A stretch of DNA of 64,000 nucleotides, from the NCBI GenBank assembly GCA_028456385.1, contig JALNQF010000010.1:310001-374000 (forward strand), read 5' to 3'. The notes under the pieces were generated by a model, which saw nothing but the letters and a program-made list of their open reading frames with translations, was not told where the DNA came from and did not search any database. Within the stretch, counting starts at the first letter, position 1; the number at the start of each line of letters is the position of its first letter. Below, piece by piece: positions 22,329-31,739 of the stretch. The position numbers and the translations under genes were made by a program. Source of the stretch: Ophiosphaerella korrae (lineage: Eukaryota > Ascomycota > Dothideomycetes > Pleosporales > Phaeosphaeriaceae).

Positions 22329-22567
22329 ACGTGTCCCACCACTCCTCGGGCCACCCCAGTCCTCGGGCTATCTCACCAAAATTACTGCCAAGCTTTTTTT
22401 CGATCAGCCATAACTCCATGCCAATGCGCTTAATCGCCTTTAAAAAAATAGTAGAGTTACTCTAACTGTAGCTGCTATATACAAATACTACTTTTCGAAA
22501 GCTTACAACGTTGATTTTGGGTAGGTGGCCCGAGGACTGGGGTGGCCCGAGGAGTGGTGGGACACGT
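22329..22567. mobile_element. 239-bp MITE with perfect 40-bp TIRs and TA target duplication
   Basis: The TIRs at 22329-22368 and 22528-22567 are perfect reverse complements over 40 bp, start with ACGTGTCCCACC, and are flanked by TA on both sides (22327-22328, 22568-22569). The 159-bp core is AT-rich and has no ORF. Length, TIRs and TA duplication identify a non-autonomous Tc1/mariner-superfamily element. The ACGTGT terminus and the doubled internal motif (TCCTCGGGC twice, 17 bp apart) match the end structure of the two Fot1/pogo elements in this window, suggesting mobilisation by that type of transposase. The TIRs are not RIP-mutated. Confidence 0.93.
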
Positions 22568-22569
22568 TA

Positions 22570-23100
22570 CTAGTACTCACGATTTGTCAGATGAGATGCG
22601 CAATCCAGGGTTTTCGGGGTTTGGGCTATCCGGATGATCGTCTTATCAGGATCTCCCTTGCTGAAAGGCTAGCGCGGCGATCACAGGCAAAGCAAGCCAA
22701 TCAACAGAATCTAGGTCAACTCGGAAGCTATCGGCAACATGCTAGCTCAATACCAGCGCAACCCTCAGAAAGGAGAGCATAGGACAGGGGGCCACAAGAT
22801 AGGATATCTAGAGCAATCTGAGAAAACATAATAGGGACAGAGAGTAATCAATCAATTTTATCAATCAAGTTAATCACAACAATCATTGAGTGACGATCAA
22901 ATCTGACGCAACTTCCAATTGAATGACGCGAAAGATTATCGCCTCCAAGCGACATACTCCGACAACCTCTGAAAACTTCCGCGGCCATGTATGAAATTAA
23001 TTCTGAAAGGGTTTTGAAGAAGTTTTACAATGTTGACGCAAGCAGGATTATACATCAAGTTCATCAGTTTCGGCAGCGACACCCACTTGCTGTAAGCTCG
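22570..23100. other. Accessory DNA without a recognised gene
   Basis: An open frame through 22525-22782 is partly inside the MITE, so its start is not real; the part after the MITE (LIRISLAERLARRSQAKQANQQ) is not recognised. The remainder is mixed-composition DNA, likely old repeat or gene debris. Confidence 0.3.
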
Positions 23101-23172
23101 AAGCATCGGATGACCTACACAGACAAGTTGAAGCATTGTATGACCTACACAGGCAAGTTGAAGCATTGTATG
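23101..23172 (+). repeat. 30-bp direct tandem repeat, about 2.4 copies
   Basis: The unit starts AAGCATYGRATGACCTACAC and ends AGRCAAGTTG. Copies are at 23101-23130 and 23131-23160, with a partial third copy to 23172. They differ at only a few positions. It is a multiple of three, but no convincing ORF uses it. Confidence 0.85.
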
Positions 23173-24464
23173 TAACTCAACGCATTCCTGCTGTTACGGA
23201 TCTTCCCCTTAGCTGACTGATGCGAAATCGTTGGTATGGCAATGCCACCTCTGAGCGAGGTTAGTTGCGAAAAGAAGTTTTCGCACTGAACCTCTCAAAT
23301 GAAAGTACTATCACAGGCTATGAGATCATAAGTGGTCTCCGCCCTAAATCCAGTCTTATCCTCTTGCAAGATTCTGGTAAGATCGTTCGTGGCCCCGATT
23401 GTGCCCAATTTTGTCATCTCTATGCACTACGGTCTAGCTATTGGTGTCCACCTATGTTTGTGGAGGTTCAGTGAGCATACCTTAGAGTGCATGAGTTTGT
23501 CTTACCCATCTTATTTGATAAACTTCGAACGCCGTCCCTGAATCACGGCATGCTGGGCACGGACCCCCTTTCCTCGAAGGAAGTAGATTTAGTCTTGCAT
23601 CATGTGCTGGAGTTGCACATGCATTGCCTGACTTTGGTGACTGCAAGCATCTCTTGCGTAGGCGTGTTTCTATCTTATGCTGTGGTTGCCTCGTGCATTC
23701 TCTTTGAACGGCAAGAGTTATGCCGTAAGTGCACATGGCCACAAAGATTCCTTTTCGCTTCAAAAGGAACGATCGGCAAGTAGAGCTTATGGATCGACCT
23801 GTATATATTTAGCTTGTGGGCGATGGGGGCAACTAAATAAACACAAACGACAGAAAGTGCGTAGAAGTCAGCTCTTGATTCACGAGGCACATGTCCAGTC
23901 TGGCAAGGAGCAGGGGTCGCACGTACCAACTTTAAGGCAAGTTTTATAGGTAAGCAACAAGCGCGTCGAATTCAATATATCCGTAACAGCTGAGAGCTTT
24001 GCGTGGCTTATGGATAGGCTTTTCGCGCGGGAGCTCTTGCTTACCATTTCTGCGTTCGTCAGCATGTGCCGTTTTGGACGGGGATATCGCGGGATTTCGC
24101 ACATATGGCGCAGATATGACGAGGTGCAATCTACGCATAGGATAGGGAGATGCAACGCATAAAAATGTGTGTTAAATCAGCTACAAGTACTATTATCTTG
24201 TGTGTAACTTATTTGTATCCAGGGTTTACTCTTACATAGTGTTGTTGATTGATACTCCGTACCTAGGGAAAGGAGATAAGCGCAAGGTTAGGTTCAATGC
24301 ATATCAGAGGTGATGAAAGCCGACGCCTTTTTAAAGTGCAGACACTCTGGAATTTTCTTGGAAAATATAGTTTGGATATTATAAGATTCAAACAAGAAAG
24401 TTGTCTCTTAAAATCGCAGGGATTTAGCAGTTTGATTAAGAGTATGATTTGAATGGGACAAGCT
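23173..24464. other. Decayed accessory DNA
   Basis: No open frame here has a recognised domain. The composition is intermediate and no LTR or TIR pair was found. The region separates the MITE/tandem repeat from a HET fragment and is probably gene and transposon debris. Confidence 0.3.
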
Positions 24465-24698
24465 TTAGACCTTGGAGGGGAAGCAGAGAGTGAAGTGAAC
24501 TCGGAATGGGCAACAAATTGCCTTGAGAGCATAATTGAGATTGTATGTGATATAGAATAGACGTCGATTGACTTGAATCCTGTATGATTTAAGGCTGACT
24601 CCCCAAACATAACTCAAAGCCTCAAAATCTCTTATACCAAATGCGAGGTTGACAAGTTCACACTCGACCTGTTCCATTTTGCCCAATGGTGCCTGCAT
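24465..24698 (-). pseudogene. HET-domain fragment
   Basis: A 77-codon piece contains FGIRDFEALSYVWGVSLKSY, then IQVNRRLFYITYNLNYALKAI. This corresponds to HET motif 1 (ALSYVWG) and the following 'N..L..AL' helix. The next expected block (the 'WIDAICINQ'-type motif) is absent, and the frame ends in unrelated sequence. It is a fragment of a second HET gene, separate from the pseudogene at 20-22 kb. Confidence 0.7.
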
Positions 24699-24720
24699 TG
24701 AGCCTGACTACTCTGATCAA

Positions 24721-24734
24721 GGGGGGGGGGGGGG
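24721..24734 (+). repeat. 14-bp poly-G run
   Basis: Fourteen consecutive G, followed by ACCTAGGAAGG. An unusually long G homopolymer beside the HET fragment; it could also be a sequencing/assembly length artefact. Confidence 0.8.
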
Positions 24735-24825
24735 ACCTAGGAAGGCTAGAATAGATGCTCTAATTATTGACAAGCATCTTGTTTTGAAACCTGGAGTACA
24801 AAATCTCGAAAACTGGATATCTGTA

Positions 24826-25010
24826 TCAACATAGCCATAACAGAATCAAGACAAGGACTACGAAGGCCCAGATGCCCAAAACGGAAATGGAAATCATTAT
24901 TAGTACGGTAAAGACATCAAAAATTAGAGGAGCGATAAATCGAAGTGAGATCAAGGCCAACACATTGGCAATGGGATATGCGATGGCCAAATAGGTTCAG
25001 CGTTCAGCAC
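24826..25010 (-). pseudogene. Relic encoding two hydrophobic segments
   Basis: One minus-strand frame ending in TGA at 24828-24826 reads LAIAYPIANVLALISLRFIA and then IFDVFTVLIMISISVLGIWA followed by FVVLVLILLWLC. Together these are two or three membrane-like segments. There is an in-frame stop just upstream and no ATG, and another frame upstream is also hydrophobic, suggesting a frameshift. It looks like the 3' end of a dead membrane-protein gene. Family unknown. Confidence 0.35.
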
Positions 25011-26810
25011 CTGGCTTCTGGTGAATGGGCGCTGAGCATTTCTGTGTTGGTATTTCCCATGAAAGGCAGAATGAGAACAATCTAGCTTAGTAAAGTGTTA
25101 TCGAGTAAGGATAGAAGTAGCTCAAATGAGTTAATAATCGAAGTCTTGCTTTCAGCGAGCTGATGCCTAAGGTAAGCCCAGTCAAGCTTGGTGCCGGTTG
25201 GGTACTGGGATCAGAATCAGAATCCAGACGATGCTTTTCGCACGATCTCAGGCATTCTTTTTATTCATCCAATCTGTCATGTTTTGGGTAAAGGAGATGT
25301 ATCGTGAGTATCCATTGGGGTAAGGACAGTCCTAGTAAGATAATGTAAAGTCGGGCTTTAGACAAAGCTGAACTAAGTTTAGCCCCTACGTAGGGGCCAG
25401 AGAGCGCTCTCAGCCTGTAGACTTATCACGTTGCTGGCTTCAATCATATATCAATCTAAGGCTTGAAGTGCCGATACTACAAAATTTCTCGAGAATCCTA
25501 GGAGCAATCCAATACACTTGTAGATTGATGAACATCCAGGGGATTGAAGATATCTCTCTGTTTCGACTAAAAGAAAAATTCTCTTTTCTTGTATCGGAAC
25601 ATATATCAAATTCTCTTTTGCAGAGCGGTATGCCGTTGAAGCCAGGCCTTGTTCGGGCAATTTCTCCATAGGGTAGAGAAAGACCCGAAGTTTTTGTACA
25701 TTGGATTAAGAATTACCCCATTATCAGTTGGTACTAATTTGCCATATCTGTCAACTCTGTCTAATTTATATCAATGGAAGCTCAATGTACTCCAAAGCAC
25801 GACAAGCTTTGTGCTGCTCTATGCACTAGGTTTGTAATGCGGTATGCCCAGGGGCCGCCGTTCGAGATGTGCCCTAGCGAAGAATCCATAGCAATATCTG
25901 GCTCACATCAAGGAAAGCAGCACAGACTTTTCGCCAAACTCAATAAACCTTGGATGCATATTAATCAGAGTCTTGAACATGCGACAAGCACCAATAGCCA
26001 TTCCGCGGTCAAAGAAGTTATTCGAAGCATACGAAGAGACATTTCGCATTGGCTTCCGAGGAATTTTAAGCTTTGAATTTTAAAAGAATTTAGCTGTTTC
26101 GCGTTCCTTTCGGTCGGTTCATACGCTCGGATGAATCATGCCTGTCATTGCAGTCGAGGGTTTAACGAGTATCGTAAAAAGAGTTAAGAACGGCGTATAA
26201 AATTAGTTCTGGAGAACATATCTTGTAGCATCTCTTCGAAAAGTCCTGGAGAAAAGAGGCTTTATCGTGTCGGGGCCGAGGTGAGGGCCTGTGAAAGGTG
26301 GGGCCCCGCGAAATACCCCTGTCCAAAACAAGGGACAACCCAAATAATCGAAAGTTTCTCGGAGCTTTTGCACATTCTGGGCAAAACTCAAGCAAACCCT
26401 CAAAGCCTCACTTCCTTGAAGTCTAAGATCAACAGCGCCCTATGCTACAACCAGGTAGTGTCCGACCAGGATTGGAAATGGCAGAGCAGCAACACCCCGC
26501 ACCTCCGGTCACGGGATACCCTAGCAAAAGTGACTTCAAGATCGGCTATACATACAATTAGAAGGGCTATTCTGATTGGTAGATAATCGTGACTGCTCCG
26601 TGTGGCTCTATTGTACCCATGCCAACACCCTATTATTGCCTTCCTCGCCTGAAAAGCCTCGGGAATCCTGTTAGTTCTTACATCACATGTGAATAAGATT
26701 TAGGAGTATATTGTGTTCTGGATGCCCTCGTATTTTGTGTGTAAGCCAATCGTACGTCAACTCATCAAAACTAGAACCGACTGGTCCTCAGCCCGCTTTT
26801 AGATCTTACG
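25011..26810. other. 1.8 kb of accessory DNA, no supportable gene
   Basis: Several open frames of 60-100 codons exist on both strands, but none shows a domain, a coherent start or splice signals. The right end should contain the promoter of the HsbA-like gene starting at 26811. No repeat ends were found. Confidence 0.35.
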
Positions 26811-27424
26811 ATGCGCGCCTCACTATTCTTTTTATCTCTTCTCTCGATTACTTCAGCAGTCCCAGTCGTACCTCGCGCCGATGCAGAGAGCCGTGCACCT
26901 CAACTACTTGCAACGATCAAAGATTTGAACACCGCAGTCGCTGATCTCACGACAGCCGTCGATAAATTTGATGGCTCTTTGCTAGGGTTCTTGCCCCAAG
27001 TGCTTGCGGTCCAAGGGGCTACAACAAAATTGGACCTTACAGTACTTAAAGCAACTCAGGTCACCTCGAGTAGTGCAAACTTCACTGCAGCCGAGAGCAC
27101 AGAGATTGTGCAAACTTTGGCTACCCAAATCGGACCTATCCAAGCCTCTCTAGGCGCTTTGAAAGCAAAGGTAAGGGTTTCATCGCCATCATTGTGTATT
27201 TTAATGGGTACAAGTTGACTGAAATTTTGTAGTACCCGGTATTCAAGAAAACACTTATTACTCCAGTAGTGCTGTTGAATCTTCAAAATCTAAAGAAGCA
27301 TACGGATAGTCTCATTGCCGCTATCACAGTGAAGGTTACTCCAGATAATGCTGGTCTCCTCGCTTTTGGTGCGACCATTCTGGGTCAAGCGTTCAATGAC
27401 ACGATCGCCGTTTATCAAGCTTAA
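26811..27424 (+). CDS. Secreted HsbA-like (hydrophobic surface binding protein A) family protein
   Basis: Two exons, 26811-27170 and 27233-27424, joined across a 62-bp GT-AG intron (branch TTGACTGAAA), encode 183 aa. The start MRASLFFLSLLSITSAVPVV is a clear signal peptide with a likely cleavage after SAVP or TSA. The mature part is mostly amphipathic helix (LLATIKDLNTAVADLTTAVD, then SLLGFLPQVLAVQGATTKLD) without cysteines, the pattern of the HsbA / cell-wall galactomannoprotein family. Family members are secreted, bind hydrophobic surfaces or the wall, and in some fungi help recruit hydrolases. Without removing the intron the ORF ends early in low-quality sequence; with it, the second half of the helical domain (LITPVVLLNLQNLKKHTDSL) is restored. 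It lies 307 bp from the Tc1/mariner element that borders the RIP island. Confidence 0.85.
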
Positions 27425-27731
27425 CACTTTTACTGGTACTGAGGCTATGTTAGAATTGCTGGTTTGATCATTTGGAATTGATGATATCTTTCATACTAGG
27501 CCCAGCTAGTTCTTTGACCGTTAGTCAGGAGACTCGATTCTATCCAGATAATTCAATAGCATATCTCGTTCAATAACGCGCGGCAATATAAGCATTTTTT
27601 GTCATTTTGAGCAAATGCGTATAATATACTGACCTTTGACTAGTAATTAATGATACTAGAGCGGCTCAATAGCTGGAAAGGTAATGTACCAGAGATAAGA
27701 TAATTGAGTATCTTTATAATGGTTAGGTATA
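27425..27731. other. Spacer between the HsbA-like gene and the transposon island
   Basis: 307 bp containing the 3' UTR of the secreted-protein gene. Composition becomes AT-rich toward the right, but CpA/TpG words persist, so RIP has not saturated it. Confidence 0.4.
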
Positions 27732-29080
27732 CAGTCACGTTTCAAAAGTTTGGAATACCAAGCCTACCCCACCATGCACCTCCAAACGTGATCTCAACCT
27801 CAAATCACTACAACTATGGCTACACAGCGCCGATTTGGACGAGAGATAGATGGAAATGCTCGCAGAAAGCCGAATATTTGTCAGGAAACACGCGATCATA
27901 TCATTGGGATGGTGTTGGCAGGTGCAGCGCAGAGCAAAGCTGCAGAGTTTTTTGGGTGTACACAGCCAGCTATGAGCAAGATTATGAAGAAATGGCACGA
28001 AACAGGCAGCGCAAAAGATAAACCTCGTAGTAGCTATCTACTTATACTATTACTACGCTAGAAGGAGATTATCTATCGTAAGGCTCGCGCGCAGCTAAAG
28101 ATTAAGTACTTAGAGCTTACTAAAGCTAGGGTATTTGTAAATATAGATAGGACGCCTTTAAAGCTACCTAGCTATACAATATTGTATAGATACCTTAAGA
28201 GTACTAGCCTTACTAATTACTACTATAAAAAGCGACTAAAACTAAATCCTATCTATGCTTAGGAACGCTAGCGGTTCTATTAATAGTACTGCTACTTTTA
28301 GTAGTACTTGCGCACGTTTAAATTCTCTAATAAGTACTCTATTTAGAAGAGCTCTAGCTATAACTATAAGTAGTGCTTTTAGTTTGCGTAGGAGAAATAG
28401 AAGCTAAAGATAATAACTAAGGTTAACGTCTATTAGCGCCCTACCTAGATAGTATAGGTATATATATAGCTAGATAAACGAGGTAGACTACGCTATAGTC
28501 TACTTATTATTATAGAGAGAGATAAGTATATATAATAACGTAGCTACTTTAGCTAAAGTTATATTAAAGCTCTTTATAGAGGCCTTTTACTTAACTAGTA
28601 GTAGTCTTAGCTTTTTATATATAATAACGCTCGTATATATATATTACGTGTAATAATAAGATAGATAGCTTAATACTATATTATACTTATAACCTAGCTA
28701 TCTTACTTACCTAACTTTAACCTAATTAAGCACCTCTAGTAGTATCTTAAAAAGATAATATATAAGTACTACCTATAATATAACAACTCCTTATAAGCTA
28801 AAGAGGAGTAAGGAGGCTTCTATAGCGCGTTAAAGGAGTACTAGTAGTATATACTAGGTACGCTTATACGTAAGCTTATCTTAAGTATACTAAGAAAGAT
28901 TTAAGCTTATAAGTATACGCAAAGCTAGTAGACTAAATATTAATTTAATTCTCTTTAAATATATTAAAAAAAACTAAGTTTCTATATAATTTTAAGTAGT
29001 AAGTAGTTATAAATAATAAGGCGTTAATTTCGCGTTAAGTAGCCTATATAAAAATATTCTAAACTTTTAGCCTAGTATAG
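27732..29080 (+). mobile_element. Tc1/mariner-type DNA transposon, mostly RIP-mutated
   Basis: About 1.35 kb. The left end follows TA at 27730-27731 and starts CAGTCACGTTTCAAAAGTTTGG. The proposed right end near 29080 contains a mutated inverted copy (ATTCTAAACTTTTA against ATTCCAAACTTTTG) followed by TA. The outermost 12 bp match poorly, so the right boundary is uncertain by tens of bases. The encoded transposase relic and the length fit the superfamily. Confidence 0.6.
27816..28900 (+). pseudogene. Tc1/mariner transposase, N-terminus intact, rest destroyed by RIP
   Basis: From the ATG at 27816 the frame reads MATQRRFGREIDGNARRKPN and on through ETRDHIIGMVLAGAAQSKAA and FFGCTQPAMSKIMKKWHETG, a helix-turn-helix DNA-binding domain. 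After about codon 74 the same frame fills with stops but remains alignable by eye: PLKLPSYTILYRYLKSTS, KKRLKLNPIYA, FKFSNKYSI. The last segment corresponds to a DDE catalytic block of the form FSDECSI, in which GAT has become AAT, GAG AAG and TGC TAC. All changes are G-to-A on this strand. Protein end approximate. Confidence 0.75.
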
Positions 29081-29477
29081 TATTATTATAGTTATCTATA
29101 TAAGCTAGCCTAAACTAATAAATAAGCTAATACGTATAGTATTAGAGGTAAAAAGACGTATAGGCCTAAGGGTCTATATATAGAAATATATATATATAAT
29201 ACTTACTTTAACTATATATAATAGAAATAATTAAGAACGTTACTTATCCTTTTTTTACTTTACTATACGCTAGCGTATACCTTTCCTCTCTATAACTCTT
29301 TATAGTAGACAAAGCCCTATTAATAATAGTACTTCTATAAGTACTTCTAAGTTAGTATAAGAAGCTTATTATAAAATTTTAGAATTTATTATTAGGCTAT
29401 TATTAAGATATTAAGGTATAGTTTTTATAGTTTTTAGTAAGTTTTTAGAGTAGGCTAAAGAGTAATAAAATATATTA
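29081..29477. other. AT-rich spacer between two DNA transposons
   Basis: About 400 bp of RIP-mutated sequence between the Tc1/mariner element and the left TIR of pogo element P1. No boundary pairs, coding relic or LTR was recognised. Confidence 0.35.
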
Positions 29478-29522
29478 ACGTGTTAGATTAGTAAGTAGGC
29501 TAGGATACTAAGTAAGCTACCT

Positions 29523-29973
29523 TGTAATAAGAGTAATTACTAGGGTTAACTTCCTAATACCTAAGGGGTTACTAGTAGATTGTAAGTTAATAACAAAAGT
29601 TTATATAGTAATTGTACAATAACTTTATAACAATAGGAGATATTTTACAACTATCTTGTATTAGCGTTCTATAGTTAAGAGATTAGATTACTAATACTAT
29701 CCTAATAATACGTATTGCTACTAACTATATACTTATACTATCTATCTAGCTTCGCGACTTTATAGATGCCAAGATCGCGAATTTACAAATTTATTACGTG
29801 TCTAGCTTTACAACTTTATAAATACTAAGATTATAAATTTACAAATTTGTTACGTGTCTAAGTTGTAGTTAGTCTCCTAATCTAGATTATTACCCTACTT
29901 ATCCTATATTTCGTTAGCAACCAAGTTAGGACTAATTAGCTCTATCTAGTATTCTCTTGTTATAGTTGTAACA
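29523..29973 (-). mobile_element. Solo LTR a (chromovirus family), TSD TACCT
   Basis: 451 bp, reverse orientation, starting TGTAATAAGAG on the + strand and ending GTTGTAACA, the inverted start of the family LTR. Perfect 5-bp duplications TACCT lie at 29518-29522 and 29974-29978. No internal retrotransposon sequence is attached, so it arose by LTR-LTR recombination. It sits 45 bp inside P1, within the TIR. Confidence 0.9.
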
Positions 29974-30152
29974 TACCTTACTAAATTACGTAAGGTCTCC
30001 TCTATCCTATTAATTATAACTCTACGCTAACGTCCTAAGGCCTCTTAAATAGAAGGTAGATATATTCTTACTACTTACGCGCTTTAATTAAGCTAAATTA
30101 AAAGCTAGCGTAAAGCTATATAGCTATACTCTATCTTACGTATAACGCTTTA

Positions 30153-30584
30153 TATTATAATAGTAACAAGAGAACTATAAATAAAACTAATTAGCCTAAT
30201 AATAGAAGGATTAGACTATTATAATAAAGAGGACCTAGGGCTAGATTAAGAGACTACACATAATTAGGACACGTAAGGTAATCTATAATCTATAGATTCT
30301 TAGTAGTAATAGACTATAGATTAGAGAGATCCGCGATCTACTATTCTTAGTAGTAATAGATTAATAGATTACTACAAGTATATAGGTAGTAGTAAATGTA
30401 TATTATTAAGATAGTATTAGTAATTTAATCCTTTAACTATAGAACGCTAATACAAGATAGTTATAAAACATCTTCTATTATTTATAGTTATTGTAGATTA
30501 CTATATAAACTTTTAATATTAACTTACAATTTACTAACAACCTTTAGGTACTAGGAAGTTAACCTTAGTAACTAACTTATAACA
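30153..30584 (+). mobile_element. Solo LTR b (variant of the same family), TSD CTTTA/CTCTA
   Basis: 432 bp, forward, from TATTATAATAG to TTATAACA. The flanking 5-mers CTTTA (30148-30152) and CTCTA (30585-30589) differ by one C/T transition, as expected if RIP hit one copy after insertion. It lies in the N-terminal transposase region of P1. Confidence 0.82.
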
Positions 30585-31286
30585 CTCTAGCGCTATCTCT
30601 AAAGTATCTACTCCTAATATAAAATAATACCTATTAATTAAAAGATAAGTTCTATTAAAGAGTAGTCTTTAGTTTAGTAGATCTTTACCTTTAATTAATA
30701 TAGATTTCCTCCTTAAATTATTAACGTACAACGTATAGTAGATATTCTACTTACTATACGTAGCTAAGATCTACTTCCTTAACTAGTTAGCTAGAAGTAA
30801 GTATTACAATTTATCTAGTACTAGGTAGAGCTCTAGATAAAGTAGAATAAGAAATTCTACTTATAGTGCGCGAGATATAAAGACCTAGTTAGAATTAACG
30901 TATAGTTTAGACTTATATAAGATACGCACTATATATATAAAATACCTAATAAAGACGTATATAACTTTAATAAGACTAGATTTATAATAGGTATAGTAAG
31001 TATATTAAAAGTAGTTATAAGCGCTAATATAATTAGACGCGTAACTATTATTTAGCTAAGTAATTATAAGTAGGTTATAATAATTAAGTATATTAACGCG
31101 TTAGGCTAGAGTATCTCTCTATTTATTATCCTATCTAGTAAGCTCTATTAAGCTAGCTAGTATTAAAACCTCTTATCTAACTAGGTAATTAGCGTAAGTA
31201 ATAATAGCTAGATAGATAATAGCCTTAGGCTTAAGTAAGTAAAGTACTTTAATAAGTAAACTTAGTCTTGTATATTAGGCGCGTAT

Positions 31287-31739
31287 TGTAATAGGTCTCT
31301 TAGGGTTAACTTCTTAGTAACCTTTAGGTATTATAGGTAGATTAAGAAGTAATAATAAAAGCTTATATAGTAATCTATAATAGGCTAGGAATAATAGAAG
31401 ATGTTTTACAACTATCTTAGTATTATTACTTATAGTTAATAATTAAATTACTAATACTATCTTAATAATAAGTATTATTACTAACTATATACCTACGTCT
31501 CTTAGCTAGCTTTATACTTTATATTTACTAAGATTATAAATTACGAATTTATTATATACCTAGCTTTATACTTTATATTTACTAAAATTATAAATTACGA
31601 ATTTATTACGTATCTCTATTGTAGTTAGTCTCTTAGTTAAGTTTATTACCTTATAGATTATACGTGCTTTTATTATCTATAGTAGGGCTAACTAGCTTAA
31701 ATTAGCCTTTAACTATTATAGCTATAATACTATTTTCTT
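31287..31739 (-). repeat. 3' LTR of Z
   Basis: 453 bp. On the + strand it begins TGTAATAGGTCTC and ends AGCTATAATA. It is near-identical to 58480-58922 apart from transitions and small length differences. Confidence 0.85.

Noticed and set aside
22525..22782. 85-codon + strand frame
   Set aside because: Its start lies in the MITE terminal repeat; the remaining part is unrecognised and short.
23101..23172. Short direct repeats considered as a CRISPR-like array
   Set aside because: The copies are contiguous with no spacers, and the surrounding genes have eukaryotic introns.
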